Origin: Armatimonadota bacterium
GTDB lineage: Bacteria; Armatimonadota; UBA5829
Reading direction: 5' to 3'
Length of the DNA: 64,000 bases
Assembly (NCBI GenBank): GCA_023474015.1
Contig: JAMCYN010000080.1
Span: forward strand, 4,509-68,508
Shown: positions 37,357-46,035 of the stretch, one piece after another
How positions within the stretch are numbered: position 1 is the first letter of the stretch
Layout of the letters: every line of letters begins with the position of its first letter
Program-made: the position numbers and the translations under genes
Notes under the pieces: generated by a model
Told to the model about the DNA's origin: nothing
The model's input: the letters and a program-made list of their open reading frames with translations, nothing else
Databases searched by the model: none

Positions 37357-37947
37357 ATGAGGCAAATGAGACGATCATTATACCTCGGTCTGGTAATAGC
37401 GGCGGCGGTGCTCCTGGTGAGCATCGTCGCCTTCAAACGTTACCTCCCATACGCCAATATCAACTTCAATCTTAGGCAACCGCCGCCGGTCGTGCTGGCG
37501 ATGGAGGACGCCTACCTGGTCGGGCTCGGGCACAACGGCAAACTCTGGAGCACGAAGGCCCGCAGTGTCGAAATCGCCCAGAACCGCTCAACCACAATCC
37601 TTACCGGCATCCACGACGGCAAGATATTCGACAAGGATAAGATCGCGCTGCGGGTAAAGGCGGGGCACGCGGTGTACGATACTTATAGCAGGAACCTCGA
37701 TCTCTCGGAGGGCATCCTGGTCGAGGGTACGGACCGACAGCGGATCACCGGCGCGGGCGCAAGCTGGAACTCCGCTACCTCGACTTTGCGTAGCATTGGA
37801 CGTGTGAGCTTCGAGACGGCATCGAGCAAAGTCACCACCGACAGGTTGTTGATGGATTTGAATAAGAAGGAACTCGAGATGTGGGACATCCACATGTCGT
37901 TCAATTTGAATGAACTGGCAAATGGAGCGGCGACGAATGCGCGGTAG
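37357..37947 (+). CDS. LptC-like LPS export protein
   Basis: 196 residues. An N-terminal membrane helix (LYLGLVIAAAVLLVSIVAF) is followed by a beta-jellyroll region with GKLWSTKARSVEIAQNRST, GKIFDKDKIALRVKAGHAVY and LDLSEGILVEG. This pattern is that of LptC, which links the LptBFG transporter to LptA in lipopolysaccharide export. Similarity is structural rather than strong. A second ATG at 37366 has a better ribosome binding site. It overlaps the following OstA/LptA gene by 11 bases. Confidence 0.72.
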   Translation: MRQMRRSLYLGLVIAAAVLLVSIVAFKRYLPYANINFNLRQPPPVVLAMEDAYLVGLGHNGKLWSTKARSVEIAQNRSTTILTGIHDGKIFDKDKIALRVKAGHAVYDTYSRNLDLSEGILVEGTDRQRITGAGASWNSATSTLRSIGRVSFETASSKVTTDRLLMDLNKKELEMWDIHMSFNLNELANGAATNAR

Positions 37948-38695
37948 AGTCATACTGGTTGCACTGGTAATGTTGGGCCTGATCGGGCTGTCTCTTGGTC
38001 CGACAATCTTCGCGCAGCAACCGCAAGAGCCTATATCCGCCGCCAAGTCGAAGGACGACGGCTGGAGCTTGGTGGAAGGGCATGCGGACTATTGGAAGAC
38101 CCAGTGGGGCGAACAGAAGGTCACACTGATGAAGGGCCATGTCAGGTTCGTGCACAAGGACACCATGCTGGCGTCCGATCTGATCGAATACGACAAGCCA
38201 ACGCAGGTCGCCGTATCGCCCGGCATGGTCACCATCACCAATCCGGAATGCGACATCAAGGGAGTCAAGGGCACGGCCTACTTCAAGAAGAAGCTGGGAG
38301 TTATCGAAGGCAGCGTGGAGATGCTCGTCAAACCCAAGCAGACCGAGGCAGAGAAATCCGACAAGGACTCGGTGGCCAAGTTCAAGACTCCGACCTCCAT
38401 CACCTGCGAAAAACTAGAGTATTTCTACAAGGACAAGGTCGCCAGCGCCACCGGGGGAGTCGTGTTCAAGCAAGAGAAACGCACGGCCAGCGCGGACAAG
38501 GCGGTCTACGATCAGAAGAAAGAAATCCTCACCCTCACCGGCAACGTGAAAGGCTCCGACGAGGACGGCCAGACGTTCAACAGCCCCAGCAAGGTGGTAA
38601 TGTGCCTCAAGAAGGGCGAGGAGTGGATAGAAGTCCAAAACGCCAACACGAAGTTCAAGATAGATTTGGGCGAAGAAGAGGGCAAGAAAGAATAG
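37937..38695 (+). CDS. LptA/OstA-like periplasmic protein
   Basis: 252 residues from the ATG at 37937, eight bases after GGAG. A signal peptide (VILVALVMLGLIGLSLGPTIFA then QQ) leads into repeated OstA strands: VTLMKGHVRFVHKDTMLASD, LIEYDKPTQVAV, SITCEKLEYFYKDKVASATG and KAVYDQKKEILTLTGNVKG. OstA/LptA forms the periplasmic bridge that carries LPS to the outer membrane. With the LptC gene it suggests a two-membrane envelope. Transporter genes lptB, lptF and lptG are not in the window. Confidence 0.82.
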   Translation: MRGRVILVALVMLGLIGLSLGPTIFAQQPQEPISAAKSKDDGWSLVEGHADYWKTQWGEQKVTLMKGHVRFVHKDTMLASDLIEYDKPTQVAVSPGMVTITNPECDIKGVKGTAYFKKKLGVIEGSVEMLVKPKQTEAEKSDKDSVAKFKTPTSITCEKLEYFYKDKVASATGGVVFKQEKRTASADKAVYDQKKEILTLTGNVKGSDEDGQTFNSPSKVVMCLKKGEEWIEVQNANTKFKIDLGEEEGKKE

Positions 38696-38699
38696 TGGG

Positions 38700-39452
38700 T
38701 CAGCCCTTGGCCGGCCTCCGGTAAACCGCCAGCACAACGACCACCGCAGCGACCACCATCACAACACTCACCGCCTGCGCCTGCGTCAGCCCGAAAGCCC
38801 ATAGCTCCGCCGAAAAGCCCTTGCGTGGGAACTCGATCAGGAACCGATAGACCCCGTAAAGCCCTAGGTAACCGACAAATATGAACCCCGGTGCGCGTTT
38901 CATCTTTTCCAGCCTGGTGAGAATTGCGAAGATCAGGAGGCTGGCGATGAATGCGTAGATTTGCGTCGGGTGCGATGGCGGGGTAAGCGTGCCGTGCTCG
39001 TGGAATCGCACTCCCCACGGCAGGGTCGTCGGAGAACCGTAGCAGCAGCCGTTGAGGAAGCAGCCGATCCGGGTGAACGCATAGCTTATCGCCAGAGACG
39101 GCGACAGCAAATCCGCGCACTTCAGGAACGAGAGCCCAACTATCTTCGTGTAGATCAAGGCCGCCAGCACGGCGAAGAACACCCCGCCGTGGAAGCTCAG
39201 CCCACCGTTCCATACGGAGAAGAAATCCCGGAAGCTCTCCGTGGTGGGGTTAATAAGAATGAAAACTAGCCTCGCGCCGAGCACGCCGCTTAAAAGGGTA
39301 ATAATCCCCAGGTCATAGACGCACTCCGGCTCGATGCCCCGGCTCTTCGACACTCTGCTCGCCCGCCACAACCCGAGCGCGAACCCCACGACCATCATCA
39401 GGCCGTAGGCTCGAATGGGAACACCGAAGATTTTGAAAAGAGTGGATCGCAT
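38700..39452 (-). CDS. lgt: Prolipoprotein diacylglyceryl transferase
   Basis: 250 residues, about seven membrane helices. The hallmark regions are IRAYGLMMVVGFALG, LGARLVFILINP, NGGLSFHGGVFFAVLA with the conserved HGG, and RIGCFLNGCCYG, the Lgt signature. The C-terminal PTQIYAF and YRFLIEFPR are typical. It transfers diacylglycerol from phosphatidylglycerol to the lipobox Cys, the first lipoprotein maturation step. It converges on lptA with only four bases between stops. lspA is nearby on the same strand. Confidence 0.95.
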   Translation of the reverse strand: MRSTLFKIFGVPIRAYGLMMVVGFALGLWRASRVSKSRGIEPECVYDLGIITLLSGVLGARLVFILINPTTESFRDFFSVWNGGLSFHGGVFFAVLAALIYTKIVGLSFLKCADLLSPSLAISYAFTRIGCFLNGCCYGSPTTLPWGVRFHEHGTLTPPSHPTQIYAFIASLLIFAILTRLEKMKRAPGFIFVGYLGLYGVYRFLIEFPRKGFSAELWAFGLTQAQAVSVVMVVAAVVVVLAVYRRPAKG

Positions 39453-39487
39453 CCTGACCCTTATGCTGTCATATTGAAGCCGTAATC

Positions 39488-39626
39488 CTTGTCATTCTGA
39501 GGAGGAACGACGAAGAATCTGCTTTGCACTGAAGGCCCCGATGATGACGAAGGCTCGGTTCAAAGCAGATGTTTCGACTTCTCTCAGCATGACAAGATTA
39601 CTGCCTTCGTGCTTTAGCCGACACAT
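39488..39626. repeat. Dispersed repeat A, copy 2
   Basis: CTTGTCATTCTGAGGAGGAA to CTCAGCATGACAAG (39596), then a TTCGTGCTTTAGCCGACAC flank. It fills most of the lgt-lspA gap. Confidence 0.75.
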
Positions 39627-39660
39627 TCCTTAACAACCCAAAGTGTTAAACCTGCCCCCT

Positions 39661-40152
39661 TTAGGCCCTGCGTTTCTCCAGTATATATACGTGGAGAAAC
39701 AGCAAAGCGGCTCCCAGCACCACGGCAATGTCGGCTATGTTGAATGTCGGCCAGGCGCGCAGTTGGCCGCCGATGTTGATGTGGAAGCTCAGAAAATCTG
39801 TCACGGCCCTGCCCGGCAGCAGGAGACGGTCTATAAGGTTCCCCAGCGCGCCGCCCAGGAGCAGACCAAGTCCCACCGTCAGCGCGCGTGAATCAGGCCC
39901 TTGCCTGCGGAGCCGCACAATGGCGAATATTGCCACCAATGCCACCACCATGAATAGCGGCGCCCAGTTCGGCAAGATACCGAACGCCGCGCCTGTGTTG
40001 AAACTCAGCCGCAGGTCGAAGAAGCCCGGGATTACCGTTACCGGCATATCCGGTTCGAGCGTGCCCCGGGCGATGGCCTTAGTGACCTGGTCGACGACAA
40101 CCGCTGAGGCCGCCGTGGCGTAAAAAAGCGCACTTTTGCCTGCGGGGGTCAA
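39661..40152 (-). CDS. lspA: Signal peptidase II (lipoprotein signal peptidase)
   Basis: 163 residues, four membrane helices. Start is TTG, one base after the preceding zinc-finger gene stop (which ends at 40154), with GAGG seven bases upstream. Conserved boxes are DQVTKAIA, LSFNTGAAFGIL, GGALGNLIDRL with catalytic Asp, and WPTFNIADIAVVLG with the second catalytic Asp. It cleaves signal peptides from lipid-modified prolipoproteins and so acts after Lgt. Confidence 0.96.
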   Translation of the reverse strand: MTPAGKSALFYATAASAVVVDQVTKAIARGTLEPDMPVTVIPGFFDLRLSFNTGAAFGILPNWAPLFMVVALVAIFAIVRLRRQGPDSRALTVGLGLLLGGALGNLIDRLLLPGRAVTDFLSFHINIGGQLRAWPTFNIADIAVVLGAALLFLHVYILEKRRA

Positions 40153-40153
40153 A

Positions 40154-40513
40154 TCATCGCCTCTCTATGGCTTCCTGGCAGTTGATACACAGCGTGGCGT
40201 AGGGAATCGCCCGTAGCCTGTCGGGGTTGATCGGCGCGTCGCAGCGGTCGCAGCGCCCGTAGGAGCCGTCGTCGATCTTGCGCAGCGCCTCGTCAATCTG
40301 CTCGATCAGGCCCTTGAAGTTCTCGTCTAGCGCAAACTCCTTGGTGCGCTCATAAGTCTCCGTACCCTGGTCGCCGGGATGTTGATCATAATTGGCAAGC
40401 TCCGAGCCTAGATCGCTAAGGTCCAGCAATCGGGCGCGTCGCTCCAAATCCAGCCGGTCACGCTCCGCCAGGAGGAGCTTCCTGTATTTAACTATATCAA
40501 GCTCTTTAGCCAT
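40154..40513 (-). CDS. TraR/DksA-family C4 zinc finger protein
   Basis: 119 residues. The N-terminal coiled-coil (KYRKLLLAERDRLDLERRAR) is followed by QHPGDQGTETYERTKEFAL and the zinc finger CDRCDAPINPDRL to CINCQ. DksA-type proteins bind RNA polymerase through its secondary channel with ppGpp. Short forms like this (YteA/YocK-like) have less clear roles. It is directly upstream of lspA and probably co-transcribed. Confidence 0.9.
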   Translation of the reverse strand: MAKELDIVKYRKLLLAERDRLDLERRARLLDLSDLGSELANYDQHPGDQGTETYERTKEFALDENFKGLIEQIDEALRKIDDGSYGRCDRCDAPINPDRLRAIPYATLCINCQEAIERR

Positions 40514-40531
40514 ATCGTTTCTCCGGAAGGA

Positions 40532-40610
40532 AGTTACGGGTTTGCGAGTTACGAGTTACGGGTTGGGAACGGACTCCCTTCAACTCGATAACTCGTTAAC
40601 CCGCAACTCG
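40532..40610. repeat. Heptamer-period inverted repeat between dksA-like gene and ileS
   Basis: Left arm AGTTACG, GGTTTGCG, AGTTACG, AGTTACG, GGTTGGG. Right arm CAACTCG, ATAACTCG, TTAACCCG, CAACTCG after CTCCCTT. Units are seven or eight bases. The arms are complementary. Confidence 0.8.
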
Positions 40611-40620
40611 AAACCAATTC

Positions 40621-43389
40621 CTAACTTGTCGCCCCGTAGCACCTATCGCACAGCGTCGGGTGGTCCTCGTGGCTGCCGACGGACTCGAGCACCAGCCAGC
40701 AGCGGTCGCACTTCGCGCCCGCCGGAGGCTCGACTTCCACGCTCAACTCGCCGTCGCCCTTAGCCAACTCGACCTGCGAGACAATAAGTATAGACGGCAG
40801 CGCCGCCTCATACTCGCTCAATAGATCATACTCAGCGCCGGAGGCCGACAGCTTGACTCGCGACTCCATCGGCTTGCCGATCTTGCCGCTCTGTCGCGCG
40901 TCCTCAAGCGCCATAAGCACCTTATCCCGCGCCTCGAAGATCTTCGCCCAGCGCTGGGCCAGTCGGGCGTCCATCCACGCCTCGACGACCTCCGGGAAGC
41001 GGGCCAGCATCACCGACTCCTCTCTGCCCTCTCCCGGCATCGCCTGTCCTGAGCACTGTCGAAGGGCCTGCCAGACCTCCTCGGCGGTGTGCGCGAGCAC
41101 AGGCGCCAGCATTCGGGTCAATGCGGACAGGATATGATAGAGCGCGGTCTGAGCCGAACGCCGCTCTTTGGAATCGCGCGCGGAGGCATAGAGTCTATCT
41201 TTCAAGATATCCAAATAAAGGCTGCTCAAATCCACCGCGCAGTAATTATGCACCGCCTGGTAGACCTTGTGGAACTCGTAGACCTCATACGCGCCGCCGA
41301 CCTGCCGCACGAGCTCCTGCAAGCGATGCAGGGCATAGCGGTCAAGCTCCTCCAAGTCGTCATAGCTCACCGCGTCCACCGCCGGGTCGAAGTCGCTTAT
41401 ATTACCGAGAATGAACCGGAAAGTGTTCCGAATCCGCCTGTAGGCGTCGGTCACGCGGGTCAGGATCTCTTCACCGATGCGCACGTCCTCGAAGTAGTCG
41501 GTCGATGAGAAGAAGAGCCGCAGCACGTCCGCGCCGACGTTCTTGATGATGTTCTGAGGCGCGATGGTATTGCCTATCGACTTGCTCATCGCCTTGCCCT
41601 CGGAGTCGAGCGTGAAGCCGTGGCTCACCAGTTGTCTGAACGGCGAGCCGCCCTTAGTTGCCGTGCCGACTACCAGCGACTTGTTGAACCAACCCCTGTG
41701 CTGGTCCGAGCCCTCCAGATACATATCCGCCGGATAGGTCCCGAGCCTGTTCTCGACCACAGCTTTGAAGCTCGAACCGGAGTCGAACCACACGTCGAGC
41801 ACGTCGGTCTCCTTGCAGAACTCCATCCCGCCGCACTTCGGGCACTTGTAGCCAGCCGGGAGAATCTCTTCGGGTGACTTGTCGAACCACGAGTCGGAGC
41901 CGTTCGCAAGCGCGTCCTGATATACGGCGTTGATCGTCTCCTCAGTCATGATAGCTTCGTCACATTTCTTGCAGAAGAACACCGGCACGCCGACGCCCCA
42001 CGAGCGCTGCCTGGACAAACACCAGTCCGGCGAGTTCTCGATCATCGCCGTCAGCCTATTCCGCGCCTCGGCGGGGTAGAAGTCGATCTTCTCGATCTCA
42101 TCCAGCATTTTCCGCCTTAGATCGTTGTGGTCGATTGACATGAACCACTGCACGGTCGTCCTGAACACCACCGGCTTGTGGCACCGCCAGCAGTGCGGGT
42201 AGCTGTGCGCGATCTCGGAGCTTGCCAGAAGGCTGCCGTTCTCCTTAAGAACGTCGAGCACCGCCTGATTGCCCTGCTTGAGAATATGCAGGCCCTCGAA
42301 CTGCCCGGCGTCCTTGGTGAAGAAGCCGCGCTCATCCACGGGGTTCAGCACGTCCAGGCCGTAGCGCTGACCGGTCTCGAAGTCCTCGCGGCCATGGCCC
42401 GGCGCGGTGTGGACAACGCCGGTCCCGTCCTCAAGCGTGACATAGCTCGCGTGCACGAGCACGGAGTTACGATCATAGATCGGGTGCCTAAAGACCACCC
42501 CCTCAAGCTCGCCACCCTTGATGGTCTTGACGACACAATAGTTCTCCTCGCCCAGCGCGGTCATGGTCTTGCCGACCAGCTCAGCCGCGATGAGATAGCG
42601 ATTGCCGTCCACGTCCACGAAGGCGTACTCATAATCCGGATGCACCGCGACAGCCAGGTTCGCGGGAATCGTCCACGGCGTGGTGGTCCAGATCATCGTG
42701 TAATTCTTCTTGTCACTGCCAAAGAGACCCTTGGGGTCCGTGACTAGCGGGAATCGCACGTAGATGGACGGCGACTTGTGGTCGGCGTATTCGATCTCCG
42801 CCTCGGCGAGGGCGGTCTCGTCGTTGATGCACCAGTGGATCGGCTTCAGGCCGCGATAGACATACCCCTGCTTCGCGAGTTCCCCGAACACCTTGACGAT
42901 GGTCGCCTCGTAGTCGTAATCCATCGTGAGATACGGATTTTCCCATTCACCGACGCCGCCCAGGCGCTTGAACTGCTCGCGCTGCTTGTCGACCCACTTC
43001 GCCGCATACTCGCGGCAGGCCTTGCGCATTTCAAGCTTGGTGGGGACCACGTGCTTCTTGCGGAACTCGTCGGCCACTTTCTGCTCGATGGGCAGGCCGT
43101 GGTTGTCCCAGCCGGGGATATACGGCGCGCGGTAGCTCTTCATCGCCTTGTAGCGCACGATGAAGTCCTTCAGGAGCTTGTTCAATGCGTGCCCGATGTG
43201 GATGTCGCCGTTGGAGTATGGCGGGCCGTCATGGAGGATGAAATCGCCCATCGGCGCATCGCGCTCAAGCAGCTTCTCGTATATTCGCTTGTCCTCCCAA
43301 AGCTTCTGGAAAATGGGTTCACGATTGGCCAGGTCGGCCTTCATCGAGAACGAAGTCTTGGGCAGGTTTACTGTTTTGCTATAGTCCAT
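40621..43389 (-). CDS. ileS: Isoleucyl-tRNA synthetase
   Basis: 922 residues. HIGH motif GDIHIGHALNK (64-67), KMSKS-type loop GKAMSKSIGNTI, and the editing domain with WTTTPWTIPANLAVAVHP and GVVHTAPGHGREDF. The C-terminal zinc-binding end is CDRCWLVLESVG to CDRC. It charges tRNA-Ile and edits valine. A foreign in-frame repeat encoding ALRQCSGQAM lies near residues 774-783 in the anticodon-binding region. The first 22 bases overlap the end of the rfbD gene, so they are translationally linked. Confidence 0.97.
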   Translation of the reverse strand: MDYSKTVNLPKTSFSMKADLANREPIFQKLWEDKRIYEKLLERDAPMGDFILHDGPPYSNGDIHIGHALNKLLKDFIVRYKAMKSYRAPYIPGWDNHGLPIEQKVADEFRKKHVVPTKLEMRKACREYAAKWVDKQREQFKRLGGVGEWENPYLTMDYDYEATIVKVFGELAKQGYVYRGLKPIHWCINDETALAEAEIEYADHKSPSIYVRFPLVTDPKGLFGSDKKNYTMIWTTTPWTIPANLAVAVHPDYEYAFVDVDGNRYLIAAELVGKTMTALGEENYCVVKTIKGGELEGVVFRHPIYDRNSVLVHASYVTLEDGTGVVHTAPGHGREDFETGQRYGLDVLNPVDERGFFTKDAGQFEGLHILKQGNQAVLDVLKENGSLLASSEIAHSYPHCWRCHKPVVFRTTVQWFMSIDHNDLRRKMLDEIEKIDFYPAEARNRLTAMIENSPDWCLSRQRSWGVGVPVFFCKKCDEAIMTEETINAVYQDALANGSDSWFDKSPEEILPAGYKCPKCGGMEFCKETDVLDVWFDSGSSFKAVVENRLGTYPADMYLEGSDQHRGWFNKSLVVGTATKGGSPFRQLVSHGFTLDSEGKAMSKSIGNTIAPQNIIKNVGADVLRLFFSSTDYFEDVRIGEEILTRVTDAYRRIRNTFRFILGNISDFDPAVDAVSYDDLEELDRYALHRLQELVRQVGGAYEVYEFHKVYQAVHNYCAVDLSSLYLDILKDRLYASARDSKERRSAQTALYHILSALTRMLAPVLAHTAEEVWQALRQCSGQAMPGEGREESVMLARFPEVVEAWMDARLAQRWAKIFEARDKVLMALEDARQSGKIGKPMESRVKLSASGAEYDLLSEYEAALPSILIVSQVELAKGDGELSVEVEPPAGAKCDRCWLVLESVGSHEDHPTLCDRCYGATS
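41043..41070. repeat. In-frame dispersed repeat inside ileS
   Basis: CCTGTCCTGAGCACTGTCGA then AGGGCCTG. On the coding strand it gives LRQCSGQA. It is the same family as 15141-15163 and 47318-47337. Confidence 0.7.
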
Positions 43390-44237
43390 TCGTTAACAAA
43401 CTCCGCTACCGCGTCTTCCCACGGCCTCACCTTGTCACGCCCGAGAAGCTCCATGCGATAATGCCGCAGGACTGAGAACTTGGGCCGCCGCGTGGGCGTG
43501 GGCCATTCATCTGAATTGATCGGGACGACATTCACATTCGTCTTGCCGGCCGTCTCGAGTATCTTTTTCGCGAAATCATACCACGAGCAGTGCCCCGCGT
43601 TGGTGAAGTGATACACTCCATACAGCGGCGAGCCGACCAGAGACGCCAGAAACCCCGCGAGGTCCTTTGCATAAGTCGGCGATCCGTACTGGTCCGCCAC
43701 CACCTTAAGCTCGTCGCGTGTCTCTGCGGCACCCAGTATCGACTTCGCGAAGTTCTTGCCGTGCGGAGCGAATATCCACGATGTCCGCACCACGTAGTGC
43801 TTCCTGCAAATCTCCCGAACGGCGTTTTCACCCGCAAGCTTACTCCCGCCGTAGTGGCTGATCGGGTCCGTCGCGTCAAATTCCGTATAGGGCGAGCCTT
43901 TTTCCCCGTTAAACACGTAGTCCGTGCCGACGTAGGCAATGGCGCAATCGATCTGGGCGCAGGCGCACGCGAGGTTCCATGTGCCGACCGCATTGATCTT
44001 ATACGCCGAGTCCGGGTCGCGCTCGCAGCCATCGACATCGGTCATAGCGGCGCAGTGTATCACCATCTCGGGCCGTGTGCGATTAATTACGTCGAACACC
44101 AGGTTGGTGTCCCTGATATCCAAAATCTCGCAGCCCGCCACGACATCGGTCGGTATGACTATATGCTTCTCGCTCTCAAGCGCCGCGCGGACCAGACTGC
44201 CAAGCATACCGCACGCGCCGGTGACCAATACGCGCAA
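43368..44237 (-). CDS. rfbD: dTDP-4-dehydrorhamnose reductase
   Basis: 289 residues. NAD(P) loop VLVTGACGMLGSLV, then LDIRDTNLVFDVINRTRPEM, VIHCAAMTDVDGCE, YVGTDYVFNGEKG and the active-site YGGSKLAGENAV. VRTSWIFAPHGKNF and RPKFSVLRH also match RfbD. It makes the last step of dTDP-L-rhamnose synthesis for surface polysaccharides. rfbA, rfbB and rfbC are not nearby. Placement directly upstream of ileS with overlap is unusual. Confidence 0.93.
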   Translation of the reverse strand: MRVLVTGACGMLGSLVRAALESEKHIVIPTDVVAGCEILDIRDTNLVFDVINRTRPEMVIHCAAMTDVDGCERDPDSAYKINAVGTWNLACACAQIDCAIAYVGTDYVFNGEKGSPYTEFDATDPISHYGGSKLAGENAVREICRKHYVVRTSWIFAPHGKNFAKSILGAAETRDELKVVADQYGSPTYAKDLAGFLASLVGSPLYGVYHFTNAGHCSWYDFAKKILETAGKTNVNVVPINSDEWPTPTRRPKFSVLRHYRMELLGRDKVRPWEDAVAEFVNEWTIAKQ

Positions 44238-44285
44238 AACCCACCCCCGGTATATGGAATGAGTTCAGTTTTACGTGCGATGTCG

Positions 44286-44355
44286 TGTCACCCTGAACTC
44301 GATTCAGGGTCTGGCTGGTTACCCAACGAGATGCTGAAACAAGTTCAGCATGACA
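44286..44355. repeat. Double-hairpin repeat
   Basis: TGTCA..TGACA ends enclose two hairpins, ACCCTGAAC..GTT-type (44290-44310) and ATGCTGAAACAAGTTCAGCA (44331-44351). It lies in the gap upstream of rfbD. A similar layout to repeat A but different sequence. Confidence 0.6.
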
Positions 44356-44395
44356 TACTCGCCGAGAGCTGAACTCTTTCCGTACATGCCGCAAA

Positions 44396-44415
44396 GCCCC
44401 TGTTAACTCAGGGGC
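44396..44415 (-). terminator. Candidate terminator downstream of the GAF gene unit
   Basis: GCCCCTG and CAGGGGC form a perfect stem with a six-base loop. On the minus strand it is followed by TTTGC. Confidence 0.45.
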
Positions 44416-44477
44416 CTTACAGCTTTGATGATGACACACTTATTATATATACGGGGAGGGGGGTTGGTCAAGGAAAA

Positions 44478-44505
44478 GTGGAGAGCTGAGGGTGGAGAGT
44501 GGAAA
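44478..44505. repeat. Heptamer-period repeat (single arm)
   Basis: GTGGAGA, GCTGAGG, GTGGAGA, GTGGAAA. It is followed by GAAGGGAGGGCAA, the same module seen at 7521-7533. Confidence 0.75.
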
Positions 44506-44545
44506 GCCCGGAAGGGAGGGCAAGGCTCCCGCCGAGCCCCTTCCA

Positions 44546-44631
44546 GTTGCATCTGTAGCATGCTGCCGATGCCCCCGCCGGAGGTGACGAGTCCTTCGGA
44601 CTCGGCTTCGGCTGCATGCAACCGAAGCAAC
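44546..44631. repeat. Dispersed repeat C, copy 1
   Basis: About 86 bases, GTTGCATCTGTAGCATGCTG to CAACCGAAGCAAC, with an inner perfect palindrome CGAGTCCTTCGGACTCG. It is over 90 percent identical by eye to 45609-45694. Confidence 0.8.
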
Positions 44632-44636
44632 CTAAC

Positions 44637-44819
44637 CTACTTCAGTTTATGACCCGGAGACGCACCCTTCGTTCCGCTGGGACGCTCAGCCCCGGGTAGC
44701 CTTAGCTCGTGCGCGCGCGGCGACAGAATTTGCTCCCGCGCTTTACCCATTGCATGGGCATCTGATTCCGTACGTACTACACGAAAGTATCCAGGTTCAA
44801 TTCTTCGTAGTTTTGACAT
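44637..44819 (-). CDS. Small hypothetical protein
   Basis: 60 residues, MSKLRRIEPGYFRVVRTESD followed by AHAMGKAREQILSPRAHELR. It begins eight bases after the GAF gene stop and has AGGAAA upstream of the ATG, so it could be the second gene of that operon. The composition is basic and no domain is recognised. It ends immediately next to repeat C. It may instead be a chance frame. Confidence 0.35.
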   Translation of the reverse strand: MSKLRRIEPGYFRVVRTESDAHAMGKAREQILSPRAHELRLPGAERPSGTKGASPGHKLK

Positions 44820-44827
44820 TACGTTTC

Positions 44828-45472
44828 CTATAGCACCCGCGCCAGCAGCTGAGCGTATGTTTTAGCATTAGTCTGGACACGTGGCTTTTCAAAGCCGGCA
44901 CTGCGGCAATCGCAGGTCGTCGAGTCAATATTGAGAACGCCTTGCACGCGCCCCGTCCGTGAGAGGATAGGAGTACTCAGTACGCACATTACGTTACTCG
45001 TCAACTCCTCCTGCGTCTTCGTCATCTTCTGGCGGTTCGCATCTTTCTCGTCATATATGCCCTGCTCTTTATCACGCCACGCCTTTCCGCAATTGCCATA
45101 CCCTTTCTTCCATTCAATTTCCAACTCGGCCTCAGAATGCCCCTCTGTACATACGGTAATCCTGAGATGTTTATTCCACGGTTTTCCCTTCAATTCCATG
45201 ACGTTGTAACGCAGCTGGCAGTTCCCGGAAGCGCCCGAGCGGAGTGTCTGATCCAACTCCGTCAATATACATCGGATAATCGGCAGCCGTTCATCTCGCT
45301 GGAGATCCAATGACGGCTGAAATGTCCCGAAATAAAGGCAGACTGCATAAAGAAACGTTGCCAGCAGCACCACCAAGCCAAATGACTGATTATAGTAGTT
45401 GGCTGCCAGTATCGTAACAGGATACGACACGGTAGGAGCAACCACCAGTACTAACAACTTGCTCCATTTCAT
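44828..45472 (-). CDS. Membrane-anchored GAF-like sensor protein
   Basis: 214 residues from the ATG at 45472, six bases after GAGG. Two N-terminal membrane helices (LLVLVVAPTVSYPVTILAA and LVVLLATFLYAVCLYFG) are followed by a cytoplasmic domain with LRITVCTEGHSEAELEIEW, MCVLSTPILSRTGRVQGVL and NIDST. The STPI..RTGRVQGVLNIDS stretch is typical of the last strands of GAF domains. No output domain is attached. It probably senses a small molecule for another protein. Confidence 0.65.
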   Translation of the reverse strand: MKWSKLLVLVVAPTVSYPVTILAANYYNQSFGLVVLLATFLYAVCLYFGTFQPSLDLQRDERLPIIRCILTELDQTLRSGASGNCQLRYNVMELKGKPWNKHLRITVCTEGHSEAELEIEWKKGYGNCGKAWRDKEQGIYDEKDANRQKMTKTQEELTSNVMCVLSTPILSRTGRVQGVLNIDSTTCDCRSAGFEKPRVQTNAKTYAQLLARVL

Positions 45473-45500
45473 CCTGAACCTCACTGATTACCAGCTTTGT

Positions 45501-45526
45501 TGTTCCGGGAAACCCATTTCCCGGAA
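45501..45526. repeat. Small palindrome, CGGGAAA..TTTCCCG family
   Basis: GTTCCGGGAAACCC then ATTTCCCGGAAC. Relatives at 53684-53707 and 53729-53752. Confidence 0.7.
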
Positions 45527-45608
45527 CCGCCGGACCAATTGCGCCACGGGCCACCAAAATTATACCTCAGCTATTCACAACTTACAAGAAACCTATGATG
45601 GGTGTTGT

Positions 45609-45694
45609 GTTGCATCGGTAGCATGTTGCCGATGCCGCCGCCGGAGGTGGCGAGTCCTTCGGACTCGGCTTCGGCTGCGTGCAACCGAAGCAAC
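45609..45694. repeat. Dispersed repeat C, copy 2
   Basis: GTTGCATCGGTAGCATGTTG to GCAACCGAAGCAAC with the same inner palindrome as copy 1. The two copies flank the GAF gene in direct orientation. Confidence 0.8.
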
Positions 45695-45725
45695 GCAACT
45701 AGCAAGGAAGCGTAGAACGAGCGGC

Positions 45726-45754
45726 TTGACACGTCACAATCTGCAAGCTACACT
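45726..45754 (+). promoter_or_regulatory. Predicted promoter for the DUF4160-DUF2442 pair
   Basis: TTGACA (45726-45731), 17 bases, TACACT (45749-45754), 45 bases before the first start codon. Confidence 0.6.
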
Positions 45755-45798
45755 GAGGGTACGGAATATACTCTCTGGTAAAGGCGGAGACTCGGCGT

Positions 45799-46035
45799 AT
45801 GCCCACGGTATTGAGACTGGACGGATACCGCTTCTTTTTCTTCAGCAACGAAGGCGCGGAGGCTCCTCACATACATGTAGAGAATGCAGAGAACTACGCG
45901 AAGTTCTGGCTCAAACCCGTCATTTTGGCGACGTCATCAAACTTCAGCGCCCGTGAACTCCGCCAAGTGCGGGAACTGATCGAAGCAAATCACGACTTAC
46001 TGGAGGCGAAATGGCATGAGTTCTTTGGATGTTAA
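45799..46035 (+). CDS. DUF4160 protein
   Basis: 78 residues with the family pattern MPTVLRLDGYRFFFFSNEG, HIHVENAENYAKFWLKP and FSARELRQVRELIEANHDLL. The PHIHV segment with two His is the hallmark. DUF4160 proteins are commonly paired with DUF2442, as here with a 20-base overlap. The pair resembles small toxin-antitoxin-type modules, but no mechanism is established. Confidence 0.9.
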   Translation: MPTVLRLDGYRFFFFSNEGAEAPHIHVENAENYAKFWLKPVILATSSNFSARELRQVRELIEANHDLLEAKWHEFFGC

